64,000 bases of DNA from Rhipicephalus microplus (taxonomy: Eukaryota > Arthropoda > Arachnida > Ixodida > Ixodidae). The notes beneath the pieces are model-generated. The model ran no database searches. It was given only the letters and a program-made list of their open reading frames with translations, and had not been told where the DNA came from. The translations under genes were made by a program, and so were the position numbers. The stretch is taken from contig NC_134710.1 of assembly GCF_043290135.1 (NCBI RefSeq), forward strand, positions 1,116,001 through 1,180,000, read 5' to 3'. Positions 1-11,965 of the stretch are shown one piece after another (position 1 is the first letter of the stretch; every line of letters begins with the position of its first letter).

Positions 1-1117
1 GTGCCCAGCGGTTGGGAGTGCTGGCCAGCCGAGATTTTCAGGGCGACGGAGGAGCTGTTAAGTTTGGCCTGGAAATTCGTCTGGGCAGACGCCATTGTGC
101 GTAAGCCGGTCCACTGGAGAGGCTCTCAATCCCTTCGGCACCCAGTCTGCCAGACACTTTCGAAGATCTGAGTAATTACCCAGACAATGCGGCAAGTAAA
201 AGCGAGTTCCCGTCTTTCAAATGCGAACCCTTTCGTCGTACCTTCAAGCAGCAGCAGTGCCTGATGACCTCGGTGATTCATCTGGCGACGGAGAAGCTGT
301 TGTGACCGGCGCCAGAGCTGACAGGAGAGCGGCACTCCTTTTGATCCCCAATCAAGTAGACGACCGGCCGGCTGCCTATGCTCGTCAGGCATTGTCCGTG
401 ATGGTCGGAGGATGAGACGTCGTGTCGCCAAGACGCCGTTAACCGTTCGAGAGAGGCCAACAAAGACAGCATCTTCCTGGAAGAGACCGCGGCGGCCACC
501 GCAAATCACCCCGCTAATTAAGCGAACAAAATCGGCGGACCCTTTGATGTATGCTGTCCAGATCGTGGGACCTCTCGACTAGCGGCACACGCACGACGAG
601 GAAGAGCCCTGCTGGCGCCACCTTGCAGTGCAGTGTTCACGACCCAATATTGGACGTTCACGTGGACCGTGCATGCTTGTCCCCCTCACCTGTTGTGCGT
701 GTGTGATTGGTGCTCCACTCGGAGAGGAGGAGGAGCCCGACAGGGCTTAAAACGACGCCGCAGAGTGCTGGACGTCGCTCTGAACTATGTAACAGTTCAA
801 CCACCACGCTCGTGGTTTGTGAAACCACTAACCTTTCTTTTCTGTAAATATGTGTAAATAATGCCATAAACATGCTTTGTTTTTCGTATCCTCCAGCGAC
901 CTTCCTTCCGACTCTAACAACTGAGGGCAGCGGTGGTATGCCATCAGCGAACTTCCTCCTTCAACCTTAACAGTCCGCGCAATTGGATTGATTGTTGATG
1001 CAAACTGCAGATAGCCAACAAGGCCGCCGTTTCTCGCTGAAATTAGCACAACTGAAAATACTTTGAGGCTGGTTGGGCATTTTTGCGCAGCGTGGCACAA
1101 AAATGGGGAATTGTATC
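1..1117. other. Unassigned; LTR-like stretch at about 560-930
   Basis: No gene is supported. The stretch from about 560 to 930 looks like a retroelement LTR or leader. It is GC-rich at first, then has several ATAAA-like signals (aaataatgccataaac near 860), followed by a leader-like tract (gagggcagcggtggtatgcc). I cannot find a matching partner LTR or a primer-binding site, so this stays a guess. The short overlapping ORFs at 126-509 are not recognisable proteins. Confidence 0.25.
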
Positions 1118-1133
1118 AAATTGGCACAATTGG

Positions 1134-1312
1134 TTGATTGATTGATTGATATGTGGGGTTTAACGTCCCAAAACCACTATATGATTATGAGAGACGCCGT
1201 AGTGGAGGGCTTCGGAAATTTAGACCACCTGGGGTTCTTTAACGTGCACCCAAATCTGAGCACACGGGCCTACAACATTTCCGCCTCCATCGGAAATGCA
1301 GCCGCCGCAGCC
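1134..1312 (-). mobile_element. tRNA-derived SINE copy, 5'-truncated
   Basis: Copy of the window's commonest SINE, in reverse orientation. It starts with the ttgattgatt tail, then the conserved gggtttaacgtcccaaaacc block, the cctggggttctttaacgtgc block, and stops at gcagccgccgcag, before the tRNA-like head. It is flanked by a 16-bp duplication, aaattggcacaattgg at 1118-1133 and the same with one change at 1313-1328. The open frame through it is a chance reading. Confidence 0.9.
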
Positions 1313-1389
1313 AAATTGGCGCAATTGGCGCAGCTATTGCACTCCTGCTGTATGATGAGAATAAGTGACTAGTCATAGCATAAAAATGA

Positions 1390-2520
1390 TGATGTGTATG
1401 TCAGGAATGTCATGATTCACATGTTACATGTCAGTCTTGCTACTCTTGCAGTGGTTTGGTTCACATGATTGCAAAACTGGTGTTATGACATGCATGTCAT
1501 GTAAGTCATGACTGTGCTCGCAGCCATTTCACTAGCTTCATGTACACCAAATTTGGTGTTACGTGACGTGAATGTATGAAGAAAGTATATGACTTACGAC
1601 TAGTGCAAACATGATAATCATGACGTGTGTCATATAAGAATATGACCACATACCATGCTCATGATGCGCTCGCGGCGGTTTCGCTAGCTTTACGTACACC
1701 AAATTTGGAATATGGTGAGGTAAATGGATGACGCAGGTATAAGTGGTTAAAACATGATATTCATGACATGCGTGTCACGCGTGTCATGTGAGAACATCAC
1801 TGCATACTACGCTCAGGATGCGCTCGGGGTCATTTCGAAGCTTCACATATACCGAATTTGGGGTTACGTGACGTGAATAAATGACTAAAATATATGACTG
1901 TTGCAAACATGACAATTGTGACAAGCATGTTATGGAAGAACATGACTACGTACTACGCTCATGATGAACTGACGGCTGTTTCGCTAGCTTCACATATACC
2001 AAATTTGGCGTTAGATGATGCGAATGAATGACGAAGGTATATGACTGATGCAAACATGATAATCATGACGTGTGTGATGTGAGTACATAATTACATACCA
2101 TGCTCATGATGCGCTCAAGGTTGTTTGCTAGCTTCACATACACCAAATTTGGTATTACGTGACTGAATGGACGGCAAAGGTAAATTACACATCCAAATAT
2201 GATAATTATAGCATGCATGTCATGTAAAACATGAGGACATGCTACGCTCATAGCGCGCTCGCAGCCGATTCACTAGCTTCACCTATACCGAATTTGGTGT
2301 TACGTGATGTGAATGGATGATGAAGGTACATGACTGGTGCAAACATAATAATCACGACGTGTGTGATGTAAGAACCTGACTACATACCACGCTCATGATG
2401 TGCTCGCGACCGTTTTGCTAGCTTCAGCTTTACGTATACCAAATTTGGTATTAAGTGTCGTGAATGGACGACGAACACAAATGCCAAGCGCAAACATGAG
2501 AATCATGACGTGAAAGCCAT
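1390..2520. repeat. Tandem array of about 149-bp units
   Basis: About seven and a half diverged copies of a unit containing caaacatgataatcatgacg, ctcatgatgcgctcg, a gctagcttca segment and accaaatttgg. The accaaatttgg-type anchor occurs at 1546, 1698, 1851, 1998, 2142, 2287 and 2438, spacing 144-153 bp. Units differ by many substitutions and small indels, so the array is old. There is no coding potential. It lies next to the SINE at 1134-1312. Confidence 0.9.
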
Positions 2521-3195
2521 GTACAGCTTAATTTACGTTGGCCTCGTAATGTTGTACTGATTTCGAAGTGTCATATCGACCTTTCTCATTCGTGCTTTGC
2601 ATATCATCGATTTCCACTGCATGTGGGATCTGTCATTTTTTTCTTGCCCGGTTAGCAGAACACAATTTCTCCTTTCATTGTTCAGCGTGATGAGTTAAGT
2701 TTCCACTGCCGAATAAACATGCTCCTGGGTTTCTTTTTTGTCAGCATGGCTGAGAAGGGCAGCACAGAAGAACCTGACCGCTAAAAGGCCAGCTTTGCAT
2801 TTTCAGGGTACAATCATGGATGCTCAATGTGTCCTCTGTCTGTGAACAACTTAAAAGGCCCCTCACAAGGTGCGAGAATTGCGAGCTGGCAAGCGTAATG
2901 CATGCACTGGGCGCTCACGATCACATCTACCAAGATTTGCAATGCTAAACGCCCTGAAAAAAGGTGAAATATCATAATGAACTCCATAGTGAAGCGTGGA
3001 GGCGGTGACTTAAAACAAGAAATGGTCACAGTAGTACATGACACTGCAAGAATTATTCCATGTGACAAGTGTAATTTGTGCAACCTGGTGTTTGAAAAGA
3101 AGAATGAAAGTTGATGGAAACATTAAAACATGCCAAGAGAATCTGAGCGCGTTTTGAGTATTTTCTTTTTACTTTGAATCGAGCAAGATGAGAGT

Positions 3196-3372
3196 CTAAG
3201 CTGCCTCCATCTCGCTTCCGAACAGGTTTTTGCCATTACAGTGTCGTGCCGGCGCCAGCCCTGACAACGCTTGGCGAGTTTTTGGTGCATTGTCCTTTAC
3301 AGCAGTTCCAGTGGTGCGATGCTGTGTATCGTGGTAAGGATCCATGCCAGCATCTTTAAATGTGCGTGCATA
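3196..3372 (-). other. Unidentified ORF tail
   Basis: Minus-strand open frame of unknown identity ending at a TAG stop. The last part reads DPYHDTQHRTTGTAVKDNAP, KTRQALSGLAPARHCNGKN, LFGSEMEAA. The composition is protein-like rather than low-complexity, but I do not recognise a family, no acceptor or start is clear, and no promoter or poly(A) signal stands out. It could be a terminal exon of another gene, a transposase remnant, or chance. Confidence 0.2.
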
Positions 3373-4833
3373 GAGGGATCCATTCTTCAGAAACGGGCAT
3401 ACAGAGTACCCCAAAACAAGATGCTTGCTTGCAGAATCTGACATTAGCATGTCATATGCATGTAGCCTTGCGTGCGCTTTTGCAGCTCCAAATGAGCCAA
3501 TTGAAAAATTTTTGGGGTTCAAAGCTTTTCATTGGGCACGAAACAACTTCCATAGTCTTAAATAAAATTTTTCATGTGAAGAGCCTTTTTAAGAAGTAAA
3601 GTACAAAGAAAATAAAAGCCACCTTTCACCTGCACTCTGCTTTAACCTGATGGCACTTCACGGTTTCACATTTGTTCTATGCCTCTCCTTGCGGCTGGAC
3701 CCAGAGGCACATCCTGTTCCCTGACTCCTACCGCACCGAGGTCCTCAGGGGGAACACTGGACTGGAAAATCGGTTTTAAAACCTCAACCACTCTTCTACA
3801 TGCACTCTCCTCTTCCCACCTTTATCTTCCTCTCCACCTTCCACTGTATGTGCTCGGAAGCAGATCTCCCCTTTTCATCCCCTTTTCCTGTGTGTGTACC
3901 GGTTGAGTTATCCTCATCGAGAGAGAGTTATCATACACACCGAAACCTCTTCTTATTTCTTAAGAGAATTACGAATTTAGGGTTGCAGAAAGTCCATTCG
4001 ATTAATCCTGCACTTCCAGAACTAGTTCACAGTGGTGCTGTCTGGGTGTTGTCTTCCGTGCAGGTGACATTTCTGCAAGTGCAGCAGTGACGAGACGCGG
4101 AAAAGAGAGTGCAAATGTCGTGCAAGTTCTGTGCTACTCGTCGGCTGTTTTGAGGGTTGTGAGAAGCTGTGATTCGTAAAAGACAACGCCGCTTACGTTG
4201 CTTGGCATGTGTCTACTAGAAAATGCTCACTGTCGTACTCGCTGCACGTTGCTAAAACAGACAGGAATGCAATCGGCTGTGTCGTCTGCTGCCGCTGTAG
4301 TCATCTTGTGCTGCACGAACTCTGCACTATACCGGATGAGCAAGTGCAGAAAATTCGTGAACTAGTCTTGCATGACAGCAGCACTTTTCAAAACAAACTG
4401 CGGTGCCACTGCTGCCATGGTGAACTCGTGAAACAAATACCCTAGTGTAGCACCTCTGTGAACCGCTTCATGCAGCGCAAGTGAAACAAATTGACCTAGA
4501 AATAAGATCTTTTACTCTCCTTCTCTTCGTCCTCGTCCAACCACTCGCACTGTCGGTGCGGTGGCGTAAAGCAGAAGACGCGGCCCATTTCACTGTTGCT
4601 AGCAGTTGTATTCAGGAAGTTTGTTGAACCAGATAACTATGTTGCACTGCATGAAGTTTTGAAAGGTCAATTTTGCCCAGTAACATGAATCATGGTCTCA
4701 AACTGTAGTTGCAAACAAAATTTTTTAGTTAAATAGTGTTCGTATAGGCAGTTTGAACTGAGCATTTATAGGCAATTATAAGAATTTAGGCACAAATGCC
4801 AGAAATAGGCATTTATAGACACTATAAAAGCTC

Positions 4834-4907
4834 TCCTTAACACTTAATTTGTGCTCATATATCGAAATGGTCCTTAACACTTAATTTGTGCTCATACATC
4901 GAAATGG
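4834..4907. repeat. 37-bp tandem duplication
   Basis: Two head-to-tail copies of a 37-bp unit beginning tccttaacacttaatttgtg (4834-4870 and 4871-4907) that differ at one base. A recent local duplication in AT-rich non-coding DNA. Confidence 0.9.
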
Positions 4908-5310
4908 AACGATAGGTAAGCAAGGACCAAAAAATGCACTTGCCTAAAATCTGGTCTTTAGTCATTATGCTTCGAGATAGTGCGTGTCACTGACTGCGCC
5001 TTTAAGCAACGAAGCCCTCCCTCTCCCCGCCCCCAAAAAAGAATGCAGCTGATGTAGTGATGTTAATTTGTTTAACCATCAGCTATTGACCCTGGAAAGC
5101 GAGAGGTCCACGTGTAACAAGGTGTAGCCGCTTCACATTGGATCTTCCGACACCAGAGCTGCCCACAATGGCCTCTCTACTGACAGCTGAGCGTATCAAA
5201 GCCAAATCGGGAATGCTCCGACCAGGAGGCATGCTTTTATTAATGGGATAACACATCAAAACAAAGCCATGCAACAATTTTGAATTCGGACCATAGCAAT
5301 CTCGAGTTCC

Positions 5311-5380
5311 AAAGGGCACAGGAATTTTGAGGGGCTTTGCCGCAACAGCGGCAAAGCCCCTAAAAGTTCCTGTACCCTTT
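5311..5380. repeat. Hairpin with 33-bp arms
   Basis: Inverted repeat: arm 5311-5343, a 4-base loop (aaca) and arm 5348-5380, pairing at 30 of 33 positions. The core ggggctttgccgc pairs perfectly. No flanking duplication was noticed, so it may be a small foldback element or a hairpin relic. Confidence 0.8.
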
Positions 5381-6381
5381 TCCCTTTACAAACGTGGATG
5401 TGCTGGTGGAAGAAATAAAAAAAATTAAAGAAAGGACTTCTAAATGAAGATCCATAAATGAAGTATATTAAAGGAAAAGTGTCAACGTGCTCCCATCGTT
5501 CACATGTTCTTCTGTGGACGCAAAGCACGGAAAACTAGATTGCGATGTCCAGAAGTAGAGCGGCATGTGTGCAGTTATTAGTGAAAATTGCTTTAACTAT
5601 GTGCCGTTCGTGCAACTCTTCAAACGAGCCATCACAGCATTCCTGGAATGGCCATCGTCTGTCGATGAATTGCAGTTCCACGCTACCCATTGGACTAGAC
5701 GCCCCAGCAAAGAGGGCGTTTCATCATTAAACGGACTTGCACAACACAAGTCGCGTCGGCACAAAATATAGAATTGTGGATTACTTAGGATGCACATGCG
5801 ACCGCTGTTTATTCAGTGGGATAATTCTATGTGATTGTGACTTTGGTAGGACCGAGAACAAGGTGCATATGTTCTGATGTGCCGGCATGGCTGTTGCCGG
5901 TGATAAGACACTCTCAAATCCAATTTTGGTGCAATTTCCATTGATGTCAGGATGGCGCCATTAATCAAACTTTGCACTTTGGCACAGTTGACGCAGGAGT
6001 GAAATCACTGAATTATCAAAAGCCAAACAAAACAGCCTCACACTGTCTTGAAGGCCATCAACTGCATTCTGCCCCTTGGGACAATATGGAGCAGTTGAAT
6101 GTAACCTGCCCTTTGATGGTCCAAGGACACCACTCCATAAAATTAGCAGCATTGCCCATTTTAATGTCGTATACAGCAGTAAACCAAGCGACTTCCAGCA
6201 TTATTCACTGCTGAAAAGCCCTGCTGGAACTCTGCACTGATGTGTTATGCAGTGAAGGTGAGGCAAAGGCAAGCTTCCTGCTACCTAAGAGTTGTTCAGA
6301 TGGAAAATCTTTATTTCACTTAAAACAAAAACTACCTTTTTGAAACTTTCTATGTGTCTTTCCCAACTTGGACACAATATG

Positions 6382-6423
6382 GCATATTTATGCTTCAATA
6401 TGGCATGTTTATGCTTCATTTAC
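6382..6423. repeat. Short tandem duplication (about 20 bp x 2)
   Basis: Two adjacent copies of an AT-rich unit containing aatatggcat and tttatgctt, differing by one base. Local slippage duplication in non-coding sequence. Confidence 0.6.
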
Positions 6424-8173
6424 TCCCAAAATATTTTAATAACTTAATACAGAAACCGATAAAAATACAGCATGTGAATGTATTACTTGAAAAAAAAACT
6501 TTTTATAAAAAAAATTCTTAACATGCAACATATTGCGATTTATCGCCAAAGAGAACAATAAAGAACACAAAACAAAAGTGAATAAACTATTGTAGTCATG
6601 AAAGATTAGACCCTTAATATTAAGACAAAACTTTTGTTTCGTAGTAATTGCCAAAGCCAGAAATAAAATATTATAAAAAATTATTTAATGCAACACAGTT
6701 TCACTTGCGTGTTGCAAGTTTGAAGCCCCCTCTAAGCAACACAGAACTTTTCTGCAAAATATATTGCCTCAATAACTAGTTCTCCCATTCACATATACAT
6801 GCACAATTTTTTCAGCATGGTCAGAGATGGTCGAAAATTGACCGAGTGCACTTGATGTGAAATGACCCATTTAGAGAAAAAAATGATGGGGCAATGCATG
6901 GAGAAAGCTAGGAAAGCTGACATTGAAGCCCTAATTTGCATTTTTTTCTTCATTGTGGGGGCACTAAAGAGCAAAATGATCTCACTCATATAGGTTCTAC
7001 TATTGGGCGCGAGGACATACCGTAGCGCCACCATGGGGAGGCATCCCTGTGAGGTACGTGGTTGGATTGCTCCGCCGGCTTCTCGTGCGCAGCACGCAGC
7101 CACTTTCGCGCCTTCTATTTTTTATTATTATTGTCCTTAACTCATCGAAATCAGCAAAATGCTGATGCAGCTTCTTCCCTGACGGTACAAAGTGCTAAAT
7201 AACTGCCCCAGAAAAGTGTAACGCTTCTCACAATGCCTTAGTGCCGGCGTCGTCTGCTATGGCCACCTAAATGAAACAATCACGGCGGCAGAGCACGGCG
7301 CTTCTGTAAAAGGTGATGGTACGTTCCGTGTTCAATTAAAGCCTCACATGGGTATTAACGGTAAAGAAACTAACCTTTGCTGCAAGACGTGCGCAACTAG
7401 GCTAAGACGGGCCACGGTTGACATGACAAGCATGTGCATACTACATTTATCTTTAGCACACCTACTCCTGCAAAGCACAACACAAGTGGATTCCTCTTTT
7501 TGTGGGAAGCAACAACATTCTTACAGCAGCATGCACCTGCAACTTTTCTAGCATAATTGCGCGCAAACCTGAGAATCACGCATGCACGCGCCTCATTCAG
7601 AGCTTTAACTTTTGTCTGTGGCACGCTCCTAATATATATTGGGCAAAATTTCTATGGTGCTTGTCTGTCTACATCTGTCTTTCGTTTCTTGTCTATTTAC
7701 ACGCTCTAAATACCACTATGTCCTACGGTGGTCCCACGTTGCACATTTGATCTCCATATAGCCCCACATGGGTGAAAATTATGAAGAAGTGGTTCAGTTA
7801 CAGAGTCTCTACTCTCTACAAAGAGTAAATCGTGATTATAAAAAATCAATTAGCCAGCCATATCAGTTTACACCCTTGAGCATGCTGTGAAGTCTTGCAC
7901 ATCACGATCTAAATGACAATTTCATGTTTCAATAAAATTGCCTGTGTCCAGGTTGTTTTTTTTTTTTTTGTGCAGTTTCATTCATAAGCTGTGTGGTATT
8001 TTATGGCAGCTCTTCGAAGATGAATCAGTTTTCGAAGCTTACCATGTTTTTGCCTGTAGATCAAAACAACATTAACATGAAATGGCAGTGGACATGGGCC
8101 CGTTCTATACAGACATAATCTATAAGCAAGGAACCCCGTGGGCTTAAGTCGTGAACAGCAAACGCGTTGGCCG

Positions 8174-8304
8174 ATTTTTTTTTTTTTTTTTTCGGTGGGG
8201 GCACCACCTTGATTAGAGCAGGGGGCCGAGCAAGCAAATGTGGGCGACCCTTATTTTGTGCGCCATATACCATAGAAAAATTTCGGGGGGGGGGGGGGGG
8301 GGGG
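8174..8304. repeat. Homopolymer tracts: poly(T) and a 20-G run
   Basis: A T-run of about 17 bases near 8175 and an uninterrupted run of 20 Gs at 8285-8304. The G tract may form a quadruplex on the plus strand. It could also be a collapse point of the assembly. The frames crossing it are artefacts of the homopolymers. Confidence 0.85.
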
Positions 8305-9438
8305 TCTCGGTGTTTTACCTCTTGGCTACACCCCTGGTGGATGAAAACCCACGTGGTCGGGTACACACATGGGGATGGACGCCCAGGGAGGATGGTGTCG
8401 GCGCAGCCTACGGTAAAAGTTACCTTGGCGAGAGAAGTAAGCTTCAGCATAGACTATACAGCGCACATGTATGATCTAAGAAAGAAGGTTTTGTCGAATG
8501 GGCTGGTCGAACACGCAAACGCAACTGGCGACAAAACAGACCGGAATAGGGCAAAAATAATGAAAAAAAGGGAAAGAAACTAGACTTCCAGGCTATATCT
8601 TGACTCTCTGAAGATTCACAGTCCCATTTTAAGATACACATAATCAAACCATTTGCCCATTCATTTCTCATTGTGAACGAGGCTCCCGTGTAGAAACTGA
8701 AACGTTCTGCTTTGAATATTCATGGCCTATGCTCATTTTAACCCCATGGGCTCGAAATAATAACCACAACAACGAAGAAAGAGAGAGCTGACAGTGGCAC
8801 TGCCAGCGGCCGCGACAGTGGCATCGCGTACCCAGTGCACTGTGGCACGCCGCCAGTGACGTTTACTGCAACTTTCCACATTGTGTAGTCTGCAGAAGTC
8901 TGCTCAGATGAAGTCAGAGCAATATAACGCTGTTTAAAAATGAACACACTGTGAAGTCACCGTTAAAAACAACGCATCCGACTGCCAGCGTTCCTTCGCC
9001 AGAGCGAGCCGAGATCACGTGATCCAACTCCACACGTCACAGCGATTGCAGCGCTTGCGCATCCAGTGGTGGACCTCGTGCCCAATAACAAGAACAACAC
9101 ACTTGTTGTGGGAAAGTACTTTTTAAGCGAGATAACGCTCAAACAGAAAATGCAGGTGGCCACATCACCTACAAGTTCCTACAGCAGTTACCATAAGATC
9201 ATACAGTTTGATGGCATTTACTAGGGTGTAAAAGTGAGATACAGTGCTTTCTGAGGTGGCCAAAGGCTTAACACACCAAGTTTCAGAAAATTTTGTTGAG
9301 CACACCGTCATATTGCTTCAAAGATGGAAAGTTAGTCCCATTGATCTACCACAGAAAGCAGGTCAACACTGTGGATGCTCCTAAAATTCCAGGAGAAGCT
9401 TCAAAATACACTTAAATGGGACAAATGTTGGGACTCAC

Positions 9439-9473
9439 CATAACAGCACCATCATGGTCTGAAGTGGCGGACA
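9439..9473 (-). CDS. unc-115: Probable abLIM exon (SATSDHDGAVM)
   Basis: Candidate exon of 35 nt with a ctcctcag acceptor and a gtgagt donor on the minus strand. Its first two bases complete the codon left by the 9537 exon; the rest reads SATSDHDGAVM and ends in phase 0. It lies only 63 bases downstream of the previous candidate exon, and both have strong GTGAGT donors, which supports the pair. The headpiece-coding exons that should follow are not recognisable in 1-9438. Confidence 0.57.
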
Positions 9474-9536
9474 CTGAGGAGAAGAGAGGACAGACTGGTT
9501 AGCAGTTTTGCCTGTGCACGAGTGAACAGCACTCAC

Positions 9537-9586
9537 CATCTGACTTGCCACAACTGAACTCTGTGCTGTGGGTTTTTTCCAGCTTG
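9537..9586 (-). CDS. unc-115: Probable abLIM exon (KLEKTHSTEFSCGKSD)
   Basis: Candidate exon of 50 nt. On the minus strand it has a ccttcag acceptor and a gtgagt donor. Taking two bases from an earlier exon it reads KLEKTHSTEFSCGKSD and leaves one base, which the 9439-9473 exon completes. The pattern resembles the SRLQSTDFSPSGSE region that precedes the headpiece in dematin, from memory of that family. The acceptor phase is not matched by the 11355 exon, so a linking exon is missing or alternative splicing is used. Confidence 0.62.
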
Positions 9587-11354
9587 CTGAAGGATAAATC
9601 TTGAGCCTGAGCACAAAAAAAGAAGACAGGCCTCATAAATCATGCAGGCCTTTCATTTTAGCGTATTTCAAATTGGGAAGATCTGCTCTGTACTAGCCGT
9701 TTCTCAAGTAATAGGCACCGGACGGGAAGTAAGTGTGGCTCTGTCGGTGGCAACGGAGAACCAATGGCGTGTGGGTGTCAGAACAGAATCAGGCGCGGGT
9801 GTTGGATGTTACTTCCGAATCATTGTGCTGCTTTTGCTTGTGTCGGGCGCTGCCGAAATATAAGTCATGTGTACTAAAAGTGAAGATTACATTATCTGTT
9901 AAAATATTAAGGTCGATGAAGCATCGAAAAGACAACGGGAGCGGGCAAGAACAATAGCAATTGGCGAGTAAAAAAAGACAAAAAGGGAATGGGAGATGTA
10001 CGCCCTCTTTTGTCTAGGTTAGGATAGGAGAAAATGTTAACCTGTAGACACAATGACAAAGTATTAGCAAAGATTCGGCGCATTGTGAATACGTTTTATG
10101 CGAAGCAGTCAGCGAGTCTATACTGCACTTTTTTAGCTTTGAACCAAGCGTAACCAAGTGCATCAATGTGTTTTCGTTAATGAAGTAATTGTGTGGACAT
10201 AAGTGATCTTTGAAGCCATGCCTACTACAATGATGTTTCAAGGATAATTTATGGTATGGTATGATGTCACGAAGGTACGTCATTTTTATTAAAACGAAGC
10301 GCATGCTGCAGTGCGATTCACATTTTGTGCGCGATGCTATGAACCTTGCACGCTGCACTGGTCAGAATGTTGCTCAGGGGTCGAAAAATGCCTGATAAAT
10401 AGCCTGCTGAGTGATAGAAAGTTAGAAGCACACATGTAATGTTCATCCGACGGTAATAGAAGCGTAGCCAGCCTGTACCACAATCAAAATTGGCATTTAG
10501 TCGACATATCACGTCTGTATCACAGCATTAGGTGTACATAAGTAATGTTTAGCACCTTGTCATAAAATTAGAAAGCCAGCACTGGAACCACTACTGATGT
10601 TAGTTGCACCAACATTTTCTTGCGCATAGGGTCTTTTCAAAAGGAGTTCCAAGACCTGGCCTAACTCTTTTGTAGAATAACTGATTGCTGCTAAGAATGC
10701 CTAGGTTTGGTTCCTTCGGTAACCTGACTTCAGTTATTTGCATACCTGGAGTGAAAACGGCTGATGCCACATTTTGTTGACATGCACCGGTTTCAGTTAC
10801 CAATATCTCTTGCTGCTTCTGGGTAGATATGAACTATGAATAGCCTGTGGCTATACACGCATCACGCGGCCTGTGTATGTGCCATGCCTGGCTGTAGGGT
10901 TTCACGACGTACACCGAAAGATTTTTGTGCTACTCATGCCACAACCAGATAGTCATGTTTGTGATACTGTCATAACAACTTATGCTAATATAGAGACGCA
11001 CAGATGCATGCCCGTTGTGTCTACTATAGGTCTCTGCATTTAATACAAACATTTTGCTGGGCTAGCTGGTGTACACTCGACAACATCATCATTTAAGCGA
11101 TACACATCAAAGACTACAAGACTGCGCATGCTCTGTGGTCTTTGACGAAGTGTTTGTCCATTTAGTGCTGAAACGAAAAACAGCTCGTACCCAGCGGCCG
11201 AGCGGTGCAGTTCTTGCTGCCTAGCCCACAGAACTCCACACAAACCCTTCTATGTAACACAAGCAAAAATACAATTTTGAAGAGGCTGTTAAAAACATGT
11301 AGTCAGATGCAATGAGAGATGAACTTGAAGGACTGGTAAGCAGCAGGCACTCAC
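9587..11354. other. Intron-like stretch of the abLIM gene
   Basis: No transposon protein and no confident exon seen. Phase bookkeeping between the 11355 and 9537 exons implies that an exon with length of the form 3n+2 may be hidden here. The best splice-bounded segment I found (near 10751-10823, minus strand) has length 3n+1 and does not fit, so it is not called. Confidence 0.4.
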
Positions 11355-11443
11355 CATGAAATCTCGACCACCCACAGGCAGAGTTGCAGACTTGGTAGCC
11401 AAACCATAGCCTGGCTTGGGGACTGTGCGCAGGGATGAGACCA
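11355..11443 (-). CDS. unc-115: abLIM linker exon with VPKPGYGLATKSATLP
   Basis: Host exon, 89 nt, with a ttctgcag acceptor and a gtgagt donor on the minus strand. Its first two bases complete a valine codon opened by the 33739 exon. The rest reads VSSLRTVPKPGYGLATKS, ATLPVGGRDFM and ends on a whole codon. The VPKPGYGL-KSATLP segment is typical of abLIM proteins. It is separated from the preceding exon by about 22 kb of nested retrotransposons. Its end phase (0) does not fit the next candidate exon at 9537-9586, which needs two bases, so one further exon probably lies between 9.6 and 11.35 kb. Confidence 0.87.
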
Positions 11444-11624
11444 CTGCAGAAAAAGATTATCATCACTTGCAATCCAAATACAATGATGAGAGCATTAGAT
11501 TATGAATCACAAAAAGCAATATACCACTTTTTGCTTCGTTTTGGCTAGCCAGAGAACTTTGTGACCCACATCCACCAGCCACCACATGAGTGCACAGCAA
11601 AACAGCAGAGTGCCAACTTTAATC

Positions 11625-11965
11625 CTACATCAGGAAGTTTTGTGGGATATATTGAAAGGAATGGGCATAGGCGACGACTGTGTACAGCTTCTGAGGGCGA
11701 TGTACTGAGACAATACAGTTTGCACGAAATGGGAAGAAATAGGTAGCAAAGAAACCATTTATATTAGCAAGGGATCAAGACAAGGGTGTCCTCTGCTCCC
11801 GCTGTTATTCATGCTGTACATAGTGAGGATGGAAAAAGTGCTAGAAGATAGCAACATTAGTTTTAATCTGTCACACCAACAAGGTGGCCTGATGACTCTG
11901 CGGAAGCTTCCAAGTTTATTTTATGCGGACGATATTGACTTTGCGACCAGTCTAGATGACACTGT
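11625..11965 (+). pseudogene. LINE reverse transcriptase fragment
   Basis: Decayed non-LTR RT on the plus strand, lying next to the abLIM exon at 11355. Around 11755-11840 it reads ISKGSRQGCPLLPLLFMLYI, the motif before the catalytic site, and near 11915 LPSLFYADDIDFA, the catalytic YADD box. Frameshifts break it further upstream, where traces of ...FVGYIERNG can be read. The motif style fits CR1/L2 or L1-like LINEs, but the clade is unsure. No endonuclease or 3' tail is visible. Confidence is high for an RT fragment. Confidence 0.75.

Larger units (their letters stand above)
2521..9438. other. Non-coding stretch, probable intron or 3' flank
   Basis: About 6.9 kb with no confident gene. It holds small repeats listed separately (4834-4907, 5311-5380, 6382-6423, 8174-8304), AT-rich tracts and possible degenerate copies of the TTAAAGGGGCC family (aaaaggcccctcac near 2852, gaagccccctctaag near 6722). 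If the abLIM gene continues to the left, this is intron sequence. A 26-nt splice-bounded segment at 7021-7046 is the only further exon candidate and is weak. Confidence 0.5.

Noticed and set aside
5083..5319. Minus-strand frame of 78 codons as a headpiece exon
   Set aside because: It lacks the headpiece pattern (no KLPPGVD-like start and no KK--LF end), and the adjacent hairpin explains part of the open frame.
7021..7046. 26-nt segment on the minus strand between a cag acceptor and a gtatgt donor, as a further abLIM exon
   Set aside because: Phase 0 from the 9439 exon gives an unremarkable peptide and no family match. Splice-like borders this short are expected by chance.
8061..8583. Long overlapping frames on both strands around 8.1-8.6 kb
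   Set aside because: They cross a poly(T) tract and a 20-G run, giving poly-Phe, poly-Gly and poly-Pro. Composition artefact.
10751..10823. Splice-bounded 73-nt segment (minus strand) as the missing abLIM exon
   Set aside because: Its length is 3n+1, so it does not bridge the phase gap, and its peptide resembles nothing known in the family.
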